DNA of 64,000 nucleotides from Dicyema japonicum (Eukaryota; Dicyemida; Rhombozoa; Dicyemidae), in NCBI GenBank assembly GCA_011109175.1, contig RDEW01000001.1:1564360-1628359 (forward strand). Reading direction: 5' to 3'. The notes beneath the pieces are model-generated. The model had not been told where the DNA came from and made no database searches. It was given only the letters and a program-made list of their open reading frames with translations. Numbering within the stretch: position 1 is the stretch's first letter; each line of letters opens with the position of its first letter. This document shows, piece after piece, positions 42,134-53,599 of the stretch. The position numbers and the translations under genes are program-made.

Positions 42134-42894
42134 CATTATTTAACTTAAACTACTAAGTTCGACTAGCATTTTGCCTTTTTATTTTCTCAATTTCAATAGT
42201 TCACCCAATAAGTCACCAGTCTTCTCTGTTCTTGACATTTTTCACGGATCAGTGTGCATTGACTAGTCTATTAGGTTTTGCGGCTAAAGCCTCTTTATCT
42301 GTGGTGCTGGAGGGGGAATCATCGATACTACGAACGCTATCTTATACCACCTGTGATGTTTATGGTTCAATAAGAGGTTACTATTGATTAGCTACTAAGT
42401 CAAGTGGAATGCTCACAAATTTGTTTAAATTGAGTTCCAAGGGGGAACAGCATGATTTAGTTATTCTTAAATTGGTCACTCAATAATAGACATCTCATGC
42501 TTTATAGATAAAATATGATTATTATGGTCAGGCATTACTGATAATTCCATATCAGTAATAAAAAGCACTAAGAATGTGTTCACCCCACCAATCAGACGAT
42601 ATCGACCTATATACACGAGGTACTTAGGTTCCACATTGTTTCCGACCACCATTTCACTAGAGCCTTAATAGTTATAGCCTCTCATGTTCGGAAAATACAT
42701 AATTTCAGAAGTCAGCGTCCTCTTGAATCTTCTACTTTCTAGAAGTTTTCAGGTAATCAAGAAACGAGTCACATTCCATCACCTAGTTTGTTAAAACAAA
42801 CATAAAACATTTCTTTTTTATATTATTTAAAAAACTAAATTAATTTAAAATAAATAATGTAAATATGGGAAATAAAATTTATTGTTAAGCAATT
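42134..42894. other. Intergenic DNA between FDPS and KATNB1
   Basis: No gene or repeat recognised. The last 100 bases before the KATNB1 start are strongly AT-rich. Confidence 0.55.
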
Positions 42895-44880
42895 ATGTAC
42901 AAACATTCTGGTATATTTTTAGTAAATATAAATTATAGAAACATATAATTCACACAAAAACACTGTTCGCTGTATTTCCATAGAGAAAACGATTGGAGAG
43001 ACCTTTATCTCAGGCGGGGACGAAGGTGAACTCAACCTGTGGAAGATCGGACGGCCTAATCCATTCCAAACCCTCTCCGGACTTTCAGAGTCTGTCACAG
43101 CTGCCAAATTAAACCGAAGAATTGCAGTGGCTGGGACTATTTCTGGAATTATCAAACAGTGGGATGTGGAGACCGGGGAACGTAAATATGTGTTTATTAC
43201 GTAGTTCTCGGAAAACTAACCGGGCACTCCTGTTCTGTGAAAAGCATGGATTTCCATCCCTCTAACACCTTCTTCGTCTCCCTCTCACTGGACAGTAAAA
43301 TCAAAGTATTTTGATGGACAAACATAGCTGTGGGACATTAGAATGAAAAAGTGTCATTCCACGCTCACTGGACGAGCTCTAAGCGTCATAAAGTTCTCCC
43401 CTGATGGCAAATGGATCGGATGTGGGGGTGAAGGAGGCAACCTGAAGATCTTTGATGTCAGTTCTGGTATGAGGTATGACTTATCTCCAAGGAAAATTGC
43501 TCTACGATGTGATCACACACTCTGATGCTGTCACGGCTCTCCAATTCCACCCGGCAATGCTTGTCTTGGCCTCAGCTGACAGAACCCCCGTTTTCACCGA
43601 CGTGGACAACATGCATACACTCGAACTGGGGACAATGGAAGCTCTACATATTCAGTATACGATTGATCTATTACAAGATCTCTTTGTTGGAAGGGTGAGG
43701 GTACCCAAATGTACTCTGCCACTGACAATTCCGTCAAATTGGTCAGTTGGGAACCCTATGAGATTCATTTTGCTGACAGTCTCGAAGTCAAGAGAACCAT
43801 GGACATTTCTTATTCAAAAGTGACCCCACCAAGCTTGTAGTACCAGTATTCATGCTAGATTGTGGCTGGTTGTGCACGTGAGGCAGTATCCACGTGTGTT
43901 ATTGACTTTAAGCTGTTGGCTGAACAGACACATGCTCATGAAAATAGGTGTATTTGCCTTATAACCTCAGAACAAAGCCAAAGAGAGTGAAAGATGTCAA
44001 ACCAGGCGACGGAAAGGATGAGCACGTGGTGTTTAAGCCAACCAGAACTCTCAGTTCGTGTTAATCGTTAAAATAGACCGGACTCCTCCTGTTTCTCCAA
44101 CGAGAGTTCGTCATTCATCGCCCAAACTTGAGTCTCCGAAGGAAAGGAATGTCAACGTGCCCGATCAGAAGGAAGAGGCTGTCAAAGACGTTCCTGTGGT
44201 TGTATATTCCAAACAAGTCCGCCCATCCAGAATACCCCCCAAAAACGTCGTCCCCACTTCTAATAAGTCGGATAAGCGTAATTTCCTGGTTAATACGAAT
44301 AGAGGAGAACGGTGGTGGAAAAAAGATTGCTGACGAGATTGTTAGCCAGCAATTCAAAATTTTCAATGTTTTGAAAACACGTGCCAGTAATATTCAGCAG
44401 ATTCTATCTGAATGGACGGTCGGGAAAATCAAAGTTTGATTTTCCTTCAATTTAGACGTCTGTCGAGTCCGCTGTTAATTGCGATGATCCTGGAATAGTC
44501 ATCGATATTCTTCACGTGCTCAATCAACGGACAGACTTGCTTTCATTGGAGCTATTTTTGTTACTCCTCCCCGTAATTTCTGACCTCTTCCATAAGAATT
44601 CGAGATATGCGGTGACATTATGCACAAGTCTTAAATTACTGATAATGCGGTTTGGAGAGCTTATAAGGGATAACGTCAACTCTGTGTCTAACATTGGGGT
44701 GGATTTGAGTGCTGATGAGAGGTAGTTATGACTGATTTTATTAGGCGGGAAAAATGTGGGAAATGTCATGCTGAACTGACAAAGATTGGTACATATTTGG
44801 ATGGGCTTGTGGCTAGTGGAGATAACGAGTACCAACATCTTTATAAAGAACTGCAAGTCCTTCTGAGATCCGTGCTGTGA
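42895..44880 (+). CDS. KATNB1: Katanin p80 WD40 subunit B1, twelve exons
   Basis: Katanin p80 targets and regulates the p60 microtubule-severing ATPase at centrosomes, spindles and basal bodies. Twelve exons start at 42895, 42939, 43205, 43328, 43492, 43678, 43859, 43971, 44077, 44308, 44456 and 44745. The introns are 28, 23, 22, 25, 23, 39, 23, 23, 19, 22 and 23 nt. The joined length is 1716 nt, divisible by 3, giving 571 residues with no internal stop. WD repeats are clear: FISGGDEGELNLW, GTISGIIKQWDVETG, SLDSKIKLWDIRMKKC, FSPDGKWIGCGGEGG and LKIFDVSSGKLLYDVITHSD. A Pro/Lys-rich linker follows, then the C-terminal con80 domain (QRTDLLSLELFLLLLPVISD, SNIGVDLSADERREKCGKC). Exon 1 is only 16 nt and is inferred from phase. 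The 39-nt intron is the least certain. The family assignment is firm. Confidence 0.9.
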
Positions 44881-45379
44881 GCGTACATTTTTAATTACTC
44901 TTTTTATGACTGTAACAATAAATTATATGTAGTTTATAGCAGATATCAATTATTTATAGCAACACTAAATTTTTTTAAAAACACGTTTATTTAATGCAAA
45001 AACTATAGTTAACGACTAATGGCTGCTCTCACAATTGAGAACGCATTTCCACTGACGATTGCAAGGAAATGCGTTCAATGAACATGCTCCTTTCTCTTCT
45101 ATCATTTTCTCCTTTGTGATTCGATTCTGTTTAGCAGGGTCAGTGACCTGTTTACTATGATTCCTGACGTTTCCATGGCGACTGGTTCAAAAAAAATCTC
45201 GCTGAAATCCGTTGGGTAATCATTCAACGCTTTTAGGAACCCGTTTTGTAAGTGTGTGTGGTAAAAGATCCGTCTGAACTGGACGACATTTATTCGACCT
45301 TAATGAAGACGTACAACTAATACGAGTCGTCATCAATAATCTTTTTTATGTGTAATACTTCATTCATGTACCCTGACTG

Positions 45380-45595
45380 TCATAAAACAACCTGGAAGGG
45401 AGAGAAAGAAATTCGGATGGGAAGGTGGTTCCTATATTTAACCAGATTGAATGTGTCCTGTTAAAGACAATCACTCTTGGACGGCACTTTTCAAGTCCAA
45501 TTATGCGAAGACTGCTGAGGGAGGTTGGGATCACTTGATTTTTTCATTCTGGCTATAACAGTGGTTTCCTGATTCAATAAATTTAAAATAAGAAT
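45380..45595 (+). mobile_element. CR1-like LINE 3' end
   Basis: GAGGTTGGGATCACTTGA (Val-Gly-Ile-Thr-stop in frame) at about 45,521-45,538 is followed by a short 3' UTR and a TTCAATAAATTTAAAATAAG tail. Upstream coding is badly decayed. Confidence 0.65.
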
Positions 45596-45599
45596 GAAG

Positions 45600-47984
45600 T
45601 AAAGCTAAAAGATGGACAAATCTGGACACCAGTACTCTTACTTCGACAAACCGAAGAGAATCATTAGTTATTAAGGATCAATTTGGAGTTACCCTTCATG
45701 ATCGCGAGTCCAATGTTCTGGAGACCCATCGTATCGTCGCCATTACGGTCTCGGATTTCCAGTCCATGATCGTGTCGCGGTCTTAGCTTAATACGGGAAA
45801 GACACCAACTCAATAATCAACATATACGTACCAGGGGCGTAGGCTGCCAAAATCCCGAATTGTGGGCGACTTCTAAGCCATCCACCTACCACATGGAGAA
45901 GCACAAGAAATCAGAGTCACTAATCCAGTTATGTCCGACGAGATGTTTTAGACTGTAATGTCTATTTCATGTCTCAGGTTGTTTATTACTTCCTATATCC
46001 CCAACCTATCGAGATTATGTGACTAAAGGATTTGTTAATATGCTGAGACTTAAATGGCAAACATCCACTCTGGCTCCCGTGACAATCAGTCGACATCGCG
46101 AGACTACATCCTATCTATACGAATTAACTATTCTCAATAAGCCAGATTCCCATACCAGGACCCTAATCCGAAAGACAGCCCAACCTCCCTGGCCGGATAT
46201 CTTTAGTGGACGACCATAACACAAGTCCATACGGTCTCTCAATTACAGAATTTCCTAACTAACTCGAGCTAACCACAGATATAAGTGGAACCGATTTGTT
46301 GGTCGACTATGCAAAAAATCATATGCCACCTTCTGGAAGACACTGAGAAGTATCAACAGTCTTATAAACGAAGACGGTGACAGAATAGAAGCTGTTACTC
46401 CTATTTCCTCGGAACCTGCATGGAAACTTGCAAATAACCTTATGAAATATTATGTGTCGATCTCTCACAAGAATTTATCTCGCTCTCTGCATGTCAAACG
46501 ATGTGGTCCACAACAGACGCTATATACTGCCTTCTTCACTCCTATGGTGTGGAAAGACTATCAAATTTCAACCCCCCACCCGAGCCTGTAGTTCCGAAAA
46601 TAGAAAGGATCTGCCTGGGAACTTAGTCTATATACAATCAATATCTTTGTAGAAGGGATAAGTGCGGCTTACTAACCCAAGCAAGATCGTATGGTGGGTT
46701 AAAAACAAATACTGACCAACAAATGGGTAGTTACCTATTTTCTAATAAAAAGAAACTTTGGCATACTTGTATCCACCAGAAGAACTACAGTCTTGGGGAT
46801 ATAATGTTGAGAACTAGTCGACAACGACACTAGTCGTTCAGAGTTCAACACTCTCATAAGAAAATCTCAATAAAATACCTAACGAGCTACCAATATAAAC
46901 CCTTTATTTAAAAAAAATTAAGGATGCTACAAAAAATCACAGCAAGGAAGAGGACATTAAAAAGTCCTCGAGAAAATCGAAAAAGATACCAACTTTGCAC
47001 TAGAAAGGCAATCACAACTAAAAAAGAAAACATAATTTTAATAACAAAAAATCTGCAGGACTGTCACAGATCTGTAAACCCGACACTCAGAGTTGAAAAA
47101 CAGTAACCAATTTAATCTTTCCATAGAAACTGACTTTTGCGAATATCTAGGAAAAGATCTTTTACTTCCTTTGCATAAACGGGAAACAAAAAGGTCTTTT
47201 AAATAACCTAAGGCCAATAATCATCTTAGCTACGGAAAACATTGTCTCTGATTTGGAGATAAAGTTGAAGAGTTTGGAAGATCTACATCGGATGCCATAT
47301 CGAGTCACCGGTGGATACTTTGTCAGAAATACCATAAAACGACTTATATCCTCGGTTTAGGGTTTTGATACGTGAACAGGGATAAATTTTGATAGTCCTT
47401 GAAGACACTTTGGACAATGACAAATCAAGATTATCCGTCTGTGAAAATTGGAGAGCATTCAATCTAAATCCTTCTGTAACATGTACTCTCCCTCTTTTCA
47501 AATGTTGAGCACATCCTTCAACACTATATGCGGACTATTTCATTCGATATTTGAAAAATGGTTCCCAAAATGAAATCAAATAAACATTTGAGACGCAAAA
47601 AGCTAGGATCACTGCTAGGAGACTCAGAAAACGTAATACATAAATTTATCAACGGCCGCATTATGGAAAATGTGAGACTTGGGCATTTCTGAGAGTGAAC
47701 TAGAAAAACTGGACCCATTCCACGGAAATCAACCCCCCACAAGTTATTGGAATTCGTTGGTTCAAAAAAATGACTCAAAACTATAGACATTGCAAAAAAT
47801 TATCTTCAAATATAAAAGTGGAAAGAAATTGTCACATTCTCGATTGGACGTACCTCAATTGCTATGGAATCGGTAGTTTCCGAGGAAGACCGACAACTAC
47901 CTTACCTATAGTTCTGAATAAGGACCCTTCGAAACTGGGTCTGTGTTTGAGGCACGATCTAGACACAGAACCAATACAAGAAAT
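45600..47984 (+). mobile_element. Heavily decayed RTE-like LINE
   Basis: Remnants in RTE order: an endonuclease region near 45,740 (HYGLGFPVHDR), DFQDCHRS-type decayed linker, RPIIILATENIVSD near 47,210, RSTSDAISSHRWI-like near 47,290, FEKWFPK near 47,548, and FRGRPTTTLPIVLN near 47,880, the RTE C-terminal block. Stops are frequent and several segments are deleted. The 3' end is replaced by a SINE at about 47,985. Confidence 0.7.
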
Positions 47985-48220
47985 TTATTACGGTCACGGA
48001 CATCATTCCATTATTTGGCGGAAGAGTTTTCATAGTGGTAATCTTCACCTGTAGATTTGTCAGGGAGATGGTAGGAGGCCAAAAGGACTCGTCGCCTCAC
48101 GGGTGGGCTCTTTAAGACGAGAATGACCTTCTCTGAACAGTGCATCTATAGGATTTGAACTCACAACTGTCACGTCTAATGTCATCAGACGTTACGTTCA
48201 GTCAAAAGGCCTAAGTAAGA
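47985..48220 (-). repeat. tRNA-derived SINE, copy 2
   Basis: Read on the minus strand: CGTAACGTCTGATGACATTA, the B box GTGAGTTCAAATCC, CATTCTCGTC, CCCGTGAGGCGACGAGTCCT, AAATCTACAGGTGAAGATTA and GGAATGATGTCCGTGACCGT. This is the best-preserved head of the three copies. It is inserted into the C-terminal end of the RTE relic. Confidence 0.85.
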
Positions 48221-48299
48221 AATAAAAAACGGTGGATGCAATTAACACAGCGGATAACTAAAGAATGTGGCACAAACTAATTAATTATTTTTTTCTCAT

Positions 48300-48460
48300 T
48301 GCTTTTAATAATAATAACATGCAACGTGGTATTGATTTGATGACGTCACTCGTCCACTGCGTGCCTGTGTTGGATCGAGGGAAGACCACCGGGCCAAGCT
48401 AAGAGCCCTATTGAAATTCGTCGGGATCACATAATTTCTTGAACTGATCCAAAAGACAGG
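48300..48460 (+). mobile_element. CR1-like LINE 3' end
   Basis: The plus strand encodes RACVGSREDHRAKLRALLKF followed by VGIT and TAA at about 48,432. It matches the C-terminal GTREEHRERMRILAERIGIT of the copies at 12.3 and 55.8 kb. It is severely 5'-truncated. Confidence 0.85.
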
Positions 48461-48831
48461 TAGTCCTACAGGTTCTTGCAGGTCACCGCAAATTCCCTGG
48501 AATGGCTGGCCATACTTGGCAGAGTTCTGCTGTCGCAAATTTGGTACTGCTATATCAGTGAGCTTAATAAATGGCTTAAAGGAGGGTCAGAGGAGGAGTA
48601 CTGGTCAAATGGACGGGGACCAGATAGCCATAGTTGTCATGAGAACACAAACACCAAAGCTAATAGTAGATAGGATTCTCCAGGCCTACCTATAGTCCAC
48701 TGTTTGTCATGTGGACAGAGGACTCAATCAGATAATACGCTTTCGGGACTGTCTATCAACCAGAACCTGCCTGAGGAGATAGGCGAACAGACAGGTTGAA
48801 TTATTATTTTGTAAAACGCAACTAAAGAAAG
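48461..48831. other. No gene recognised
   Basis: A short open plus-strand stretch at 48,476-48,673 has no similarity that I know. Confidence 0.4.
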
Positions 48832-49050
48832 TTATCTCCTCGTCACCTCTGCAACACCGTGGACAATCTTCCATGTTATATCCCTCCACGCTCCACTTGA
48901 GAAAGCGATTTTCCGGAGTACGTCTGGGTCGTCTTCATTTTTGAGTTTCTTATTAACAGTCCTGTTTGAAGGCAGAATTGCATAATAACAGGCAAGTTGT
49001 TTCTCATTTTGTCTTTTCTCCTCCCTTTTCACTAATGAAGTTGTATTCAC
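48832..49050 (-). CDS. Unassigned open reading frame
   Basis: The 72-codon frame (MNTTSLVKREEKRQNEKQLA..., then NEDDPDVLRKIAFSSGAW) is charged and protein-like and ends in a normal stop. No family recognised. It may be the last exon of a gene or chance. Confidence 0.25.
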   Translation of the reverse strand: MNTTSLVKREEKRQNEKQLACYYAILPSNRTVNKKLKNEDDPDVLRKIAFSSGAWRDITWKIVHGVAEVTRR

Positions 49051-50376
49051 TCAAGGTTGTCTGAGCTTCCGTCTTCTTGGATGCTCGAAATGATCACAAA
49101 TCTAGTTACAGGTCTTTGGATGCGCAATCGTTTGTAATAGTGGCAAATTTTATAGGAGTTAGTGAAACCACAGTGACTCAATACAGTCAAGTCGACTATG
49201 ACTATTCGGGGAGTACAACAACGTCTAGCTTAATTTTCAATCAATCTTCCTATGTTCCCCCAAAAATTACATCGTTTGAATTAGAGAATGGGTTTCAAGT
49301 TAAGACATTTTGTGTATTGATGTGCATCATTTCTAAACTGAGGGATACATCCATCTTGAGGGAATGAAGATATTCATGATACCATCTCTTCCGTTCTCTC
49401 CGTGACCTAACTGAGTTCCATTTTACCTCTACTTATCCAGAACTTAACCCTTAGCTATTCGACCATCTAAATTCTGATTATTTTCTCATTACTTAAGAAT
49501 GTGCCTAATTCTTCACATTAAGAATCAAAAGTTCACACTATAAGTGATCCCTTCGTTGAACCATTGGAGGATTGGATCACAAAGAAGAAAAATCAAGGAT
49601 CACAAAAAAATCAACCGACAACTAACGTTATCTATTAATCACTCTATATCACATAAAATCAAAAATATCAGTACTGAGCACGTGGGGAGAGATAGTTAGT
49701 TAAAACTTCCGTTTTCCCAATAGTATGTGATTAGTTTGGGTGTCTATTTGGTGGTACCCCGTATTATCCTTTCTACTAGGTTCTTCCGTGTAGAACAGAA
49801 GACTGAATATAACAACGACATTACTACGGAGGCATCGACCCCCCAACCACGTGAAGAGACCATGGTCGTATAAAATTAGGATCACTTAATTTGTTGGATT
49901 TAACAAATTTCCTTGGTCGTAATAATTTGCATATTGAATTGAAACTACGAAAATTAAACACAGAAATGCACACGTGACATATAAAAAACACAGTTAATTG
50001 ACGTGTTAGATAATTATTAATTTCTAATAAATATTAAATAATAAACTCAAAAACATTATGGGCATAATTTTAGTGAGCAAAACTACAGTGGATCATAAAA
50101 TGTCCACACCACAAGAAAATATGTCACGATTAATCGATTATTTTTTAGTAGAGACTGTTATGTTCTCACACTCCATCTATTATTATTATTATAAAAAAAT
50201 ATACATCATTGACATTTAAACCATACTTTTAACACTTTAATTAAATTTATTGATATAAAATTAATATAATTTTTAAAATAATTAATTACCATATATATTG
50301 CAGACGCTCTTGTGGTAGTGCATTTAACATAGTTTATTCTTAATCTCTCAAATTCCTACAATTAGCTTTTAGAATA
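49051..50376. other. Mostly non-coding; decayed LINE 3' end at about 49.88 kb
   Basis: TTAGGATCACTTAATTTGTT at about 49,876 followed by CCTTGGTCGTAATAATTTGC resembles the CR1-like 3' end. A 96-codon open stretch at 49,077-49,367 (+) is unassigned. From 49,900 to 50,370 the DNA is AT-rich and likely includes the promoter of the next gene. Confidence 0.45.
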
Positions 50377-52331
50377 ATGTCAGATACCGTAGAAGATATT
50401 CTTTTAAACGATGAAGATACTAATCACTCCCCTCCTACTGCCGAACAACAACTTACGGACTCAGTTACTTCTCAACACTTAAGTGGAGGTGAAGACGATG
50501 TAAAGGACGATTCCGAGGGTCTCATCCAAGAGAAGACAGACGAGGCTGAAGAGAGCTGTCAGAATGAGCCTCAGGACTTCAATGTGAAAGAGGAATTCAG
50601 AATTGACCCTCTTAACGAGATCAAGAAAGATCCCCGAGGACAGCTTCTTCGTAAAACTGACGGACTCCCTACGGAGGTGTCTTTCTCGGAATTGGGGGAC
50701 TTTATAGGTATCTTGCCCTCTAACGGCAGGCGTGGAACTCTCAGAGAAGACTTGCAAGTTTACCCGGAGTGGAGAGGCATTCGTGATTCTGGAATGTGAA
50801 GAAGTCTGTCGTCAAGTACTATCCAAACACGACTGTGAATTGCGAGGGAATTGTATTGAAGGCAGTCTTTGATCTTACCGTTAGCTTATCCGACATCAAA
50901 GAAGACCTTGGAAACCGCCTTTGATAAGTTTGGCCCAACCCAGTTTGTCCACCTGAAGACAGGGAAGCCGGAATTGTGCACGAGAGATAAGATTCTCAAC
51001 TTCATTCGAGGTCCTCTTTTTAGGGAACTTGTAGAGGCGGAACTTCTAGGGGACGATGAGAGTTCCTTGGTGATTTGCAAAGACATTTCAGGGAAGTTGA
51101 CTGGGGAAGCCTACATCCAACTGAAGACATCTGAAATGGCCCAACCGTTGCTGGGAATTACTGGAAGGTCATGTGTGAGATGATTTTAGTGATTTCTCTG
51201 CAAAGAGGGGACCTCCACCCAAATGAACGCCGCTAGGAATTTGAACAGAATCCGTCTGATCAGTCTGGTAAAGAAAAAGACTCCACGTGAGTCAAAGGAT
51301 GTATCAAAACCAAAGGAATCTCGTAGAAAGACCGAACGAAGAGAACGGAAAAGATCATTACGGAAATCTCGGTAAATTTCAGAATCATAAAAGATCTCCT
51401 GTTCGACGGTCCCACAAACGACGGAGCCGGGAGGAGACTCCACGTGTTGCGGACGATCGTAAACTGCAGACAGACCACTATGTGAGGGTCTTTGGTCTCT
51501 CCAACAACGTAGTCGAGCAGGATTTATTGAGAGTCCCCTACTTTGTGAATTTGTAGTTTTTTGCCCCATTGGATGTGGTATATGTCCGTATTGAGAAGAG
51601 AGTCGATTTGAACAAACTGCCTTCCGCCCTCGTCTTTTTCCGCAACCACTACTCTGCCCTTTCCGCTATGAAAAATGATAAAGGATATGTCGGTGAGTGA
51701 TGGTTGAACTTTTAGGGAGTCATTGTGTTAGAATTAGTCTCTTCTCTACAGGATCCCCGCCCCAAGCGGTTAGATGGAGTGCTCCACCTGCTGCTCGGCC
51801 ATGTGGACAGACGCCTCCGTTTAGAGGGTACTCCCCTCAGCAGTCTCCCTACTATCAGCATAGAAGGCCTGTCGTATCGGAACGTCCCCCATACTCCTAT
51901 CAGTCTTCTATATATCGTCCGGAGATGCCCGTTCGACCATCCCCCAGCCCATACTGTTATAACCAAAGACCAGAGTCGTACTCCTCCTGTGATGTCTCTC
52001 GCCCAGTCGTCTCTTCTTCTTATAAGCAATATTCTACTGCCCCGAGCCAGAGACTTCTACTTATAATCCTTACATGAAGAATTCATACTCGACCTCGTCT
52101 CGTCCGTATACCTCAGCTAAAGGGAAATATGAAAGTGGCTTGTATGGGAAAAAGTATGACGGACCTCCGGTTTATGGGCAGAGTGAGGATTACTACCCTA
52201 CATATTCCTCCCCCAAACGCGCTGATATGGACAGTGGGGAAGGATATAATAGTTACTCGAGAAGGATGGATAATACTGGTAGAGGTTATAGTGGTGGACA
52301 ATATTCTCATCAGAGTAGATACACCTATTGA
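50377..52331 (+). CDS. hnRNP H/F-like RNA-binding protein with three quasi-RRMs
   Basis: This family binds G-rich RNA and regulates splicing. The protein starts with an acidic region (MSDTVEDILLNDEDTNHS). qRRM1 follows (GLPTEVSFSELGDFIG...SGEAFVILECEE...GNCIE), joined over a 22-nt intron at 50,708-50,729. A 20-nt intron at 50,865-50,884 leads to qRRM2 (FVHLKTGKPELCTRDKILNF...GKLTGEAYIQLKTSEMAQP). An Arg/Ser-rich linker (SPVRRSHKRRSREETPRV) precedes qRRM3 (HYVRVFGLSNNVVEQDLL...FFAPLDVVYVRIEKRVDL...MKNDKGYVG), with introns of 24 and 23 nt (51,533-51,556; 51,693-51,715). The tail is Tyr/Ser/Pro-rich and ends SGGQYSHQSRYTY, with TGA at 52,331. The stretch 51,173-51,300 does not resolve cleanly (a TAG interrupts the likely frame). 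A 41-nt intron or a base error is needed near 52,006-52,046. Confidence 0.75.
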
Positions 52332-53090
52332 TTACAGATTTTTCACAATTAGTTCTCTTTATGTTTGGAATGTAATATAATCCATTTATTAGTGTAAATC
52401 ATCTGATTAATCATTACATCTTAGCTATGTGGGTGCTATGTCGAGCATTTTCTAGTTAGTTTCAGAGGATATTTTTAATTTCCTTATAAGACTACTTTAC
52501 TACTTGGGGGTTTGCTCTCTTGTGGTTATTTGCACCTTGAATTAGAATCTCTAGCGTAAATTAAACTGTTTATTAGAAATTTGATCGCATAGTATTTCTT
52601 TGTTAGATAATCTGTGATATTTTCTGGGTAAACCTTTGTTGAATATTTTTGTGTCTACCTAAAAACTTTGTGGAATTGTGGATTAGGCTGATAACATTTT
52701 TAGGAGGAAAAGACTTCCTTCATCGGAATACTATTTAGTTTGTTGTAAATTACTCCCCTCATGGGTAAATCATCTATTCTTTTTGACTTTTTAAATACCT
52801 TGATTATTTTGAGGATGTTCTAAGTGATTTTTAAAGGAATTCTAGTTTGGTATTGCCACGTTCAAATCATAGAGAATTAATCATTTTCATTGTCCTTCGT
52901 ACAAATATGGCTAACTAACATCATAACTAATTCGAGTTACCTTCTCAATATGTCCGCGTGCCACTTTTTGAAAAATGCAAAAAATATCAACAGTATTTCG
53001 ACGGAGATGTATCTCCCACTTTTTATGGAAGCACATTAACAAATTAAGATAACACTTCATGTGAAGCAATGCAGACTTGTCCGCATTCAA
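52332..53090. other. 3' flank of the hnRNP-like gene, no other gene
   Basis: T-rich non-coding DNA. No repeat or gene recognised. Confidence 0.5.
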
Positions 53091-53345
53091 TACCGGTGTT
53101 TCTCAACTGTGACCCTCGCAGATGAGGATGTCTAATTAAGTGTATCAAGTTTGTAATGTCATACAAGTCCATCCAGAACCAAAGGTAAAAGACGTTCATT
53201 CATTGCAGTTGTGGAGACCCAGGAGGAGGAAAGAAAATGATCCTTTTCGTCCATCCTGGCACTGGGCGCCACGGGAGATAGATGGATCACATGACACAAC
53301 TCTATTTGACAAAGAGAGAGGAGGAACATACAAAAAAACAAAAAT
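53091..53345 (+). repeat. Interspersed repeat, copy 2, with an hAT-like left end
   Basis: From 53,140 it matches 35,500-35,702 in an ordered series of blocks. Just upstream, GGTGTTTCTCAACTGTGACC at about 53,095 resembles the hAT-type end CAGTGTTTCTTAAC, which suggests the repeat may be part of a DNA transposon. Confidence 0.5.
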
Positions 53346-53599
53346 CTTTAGTAGTCACATGGCACCACGTTGCCTTACTTCGATAGTTCTCATTACCATA
53401 CGAATGAGTCTTCTCTCAATCCGCAGAGGAATCCGATTGATGAGAGGAACTCTTTAACGTTCATTTTGCCTTGAAATAGACAGTCGGAGTGGGTTTCCAT
53501 CTTCCTAACAGACGCAAAGGAATCCGGATCTGAACTACGGGGTTGTAGCTTCAGAGATGATGGGTTAACTGTTGATGCAATATGAGGGCCCATCATATG

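Noticed and set aside
43820-43858. Frameshift in KATNB1 at the TGACCCCACC segment
   Set aside because: A 39-nt GT-AG intron joins SYSK to IVAGCAREAVS in phase, and the whole CDS then has a length divisible by three.
13604-44880. Ciliate nuclear genome (ciliates also have tiny introns)
   Set aside because: TAA and TGA act as real stops at conserved protein ends, no in-frame reassigned stops are needed in the intact genes, and the non-LTR/hAT load is more animal-like.
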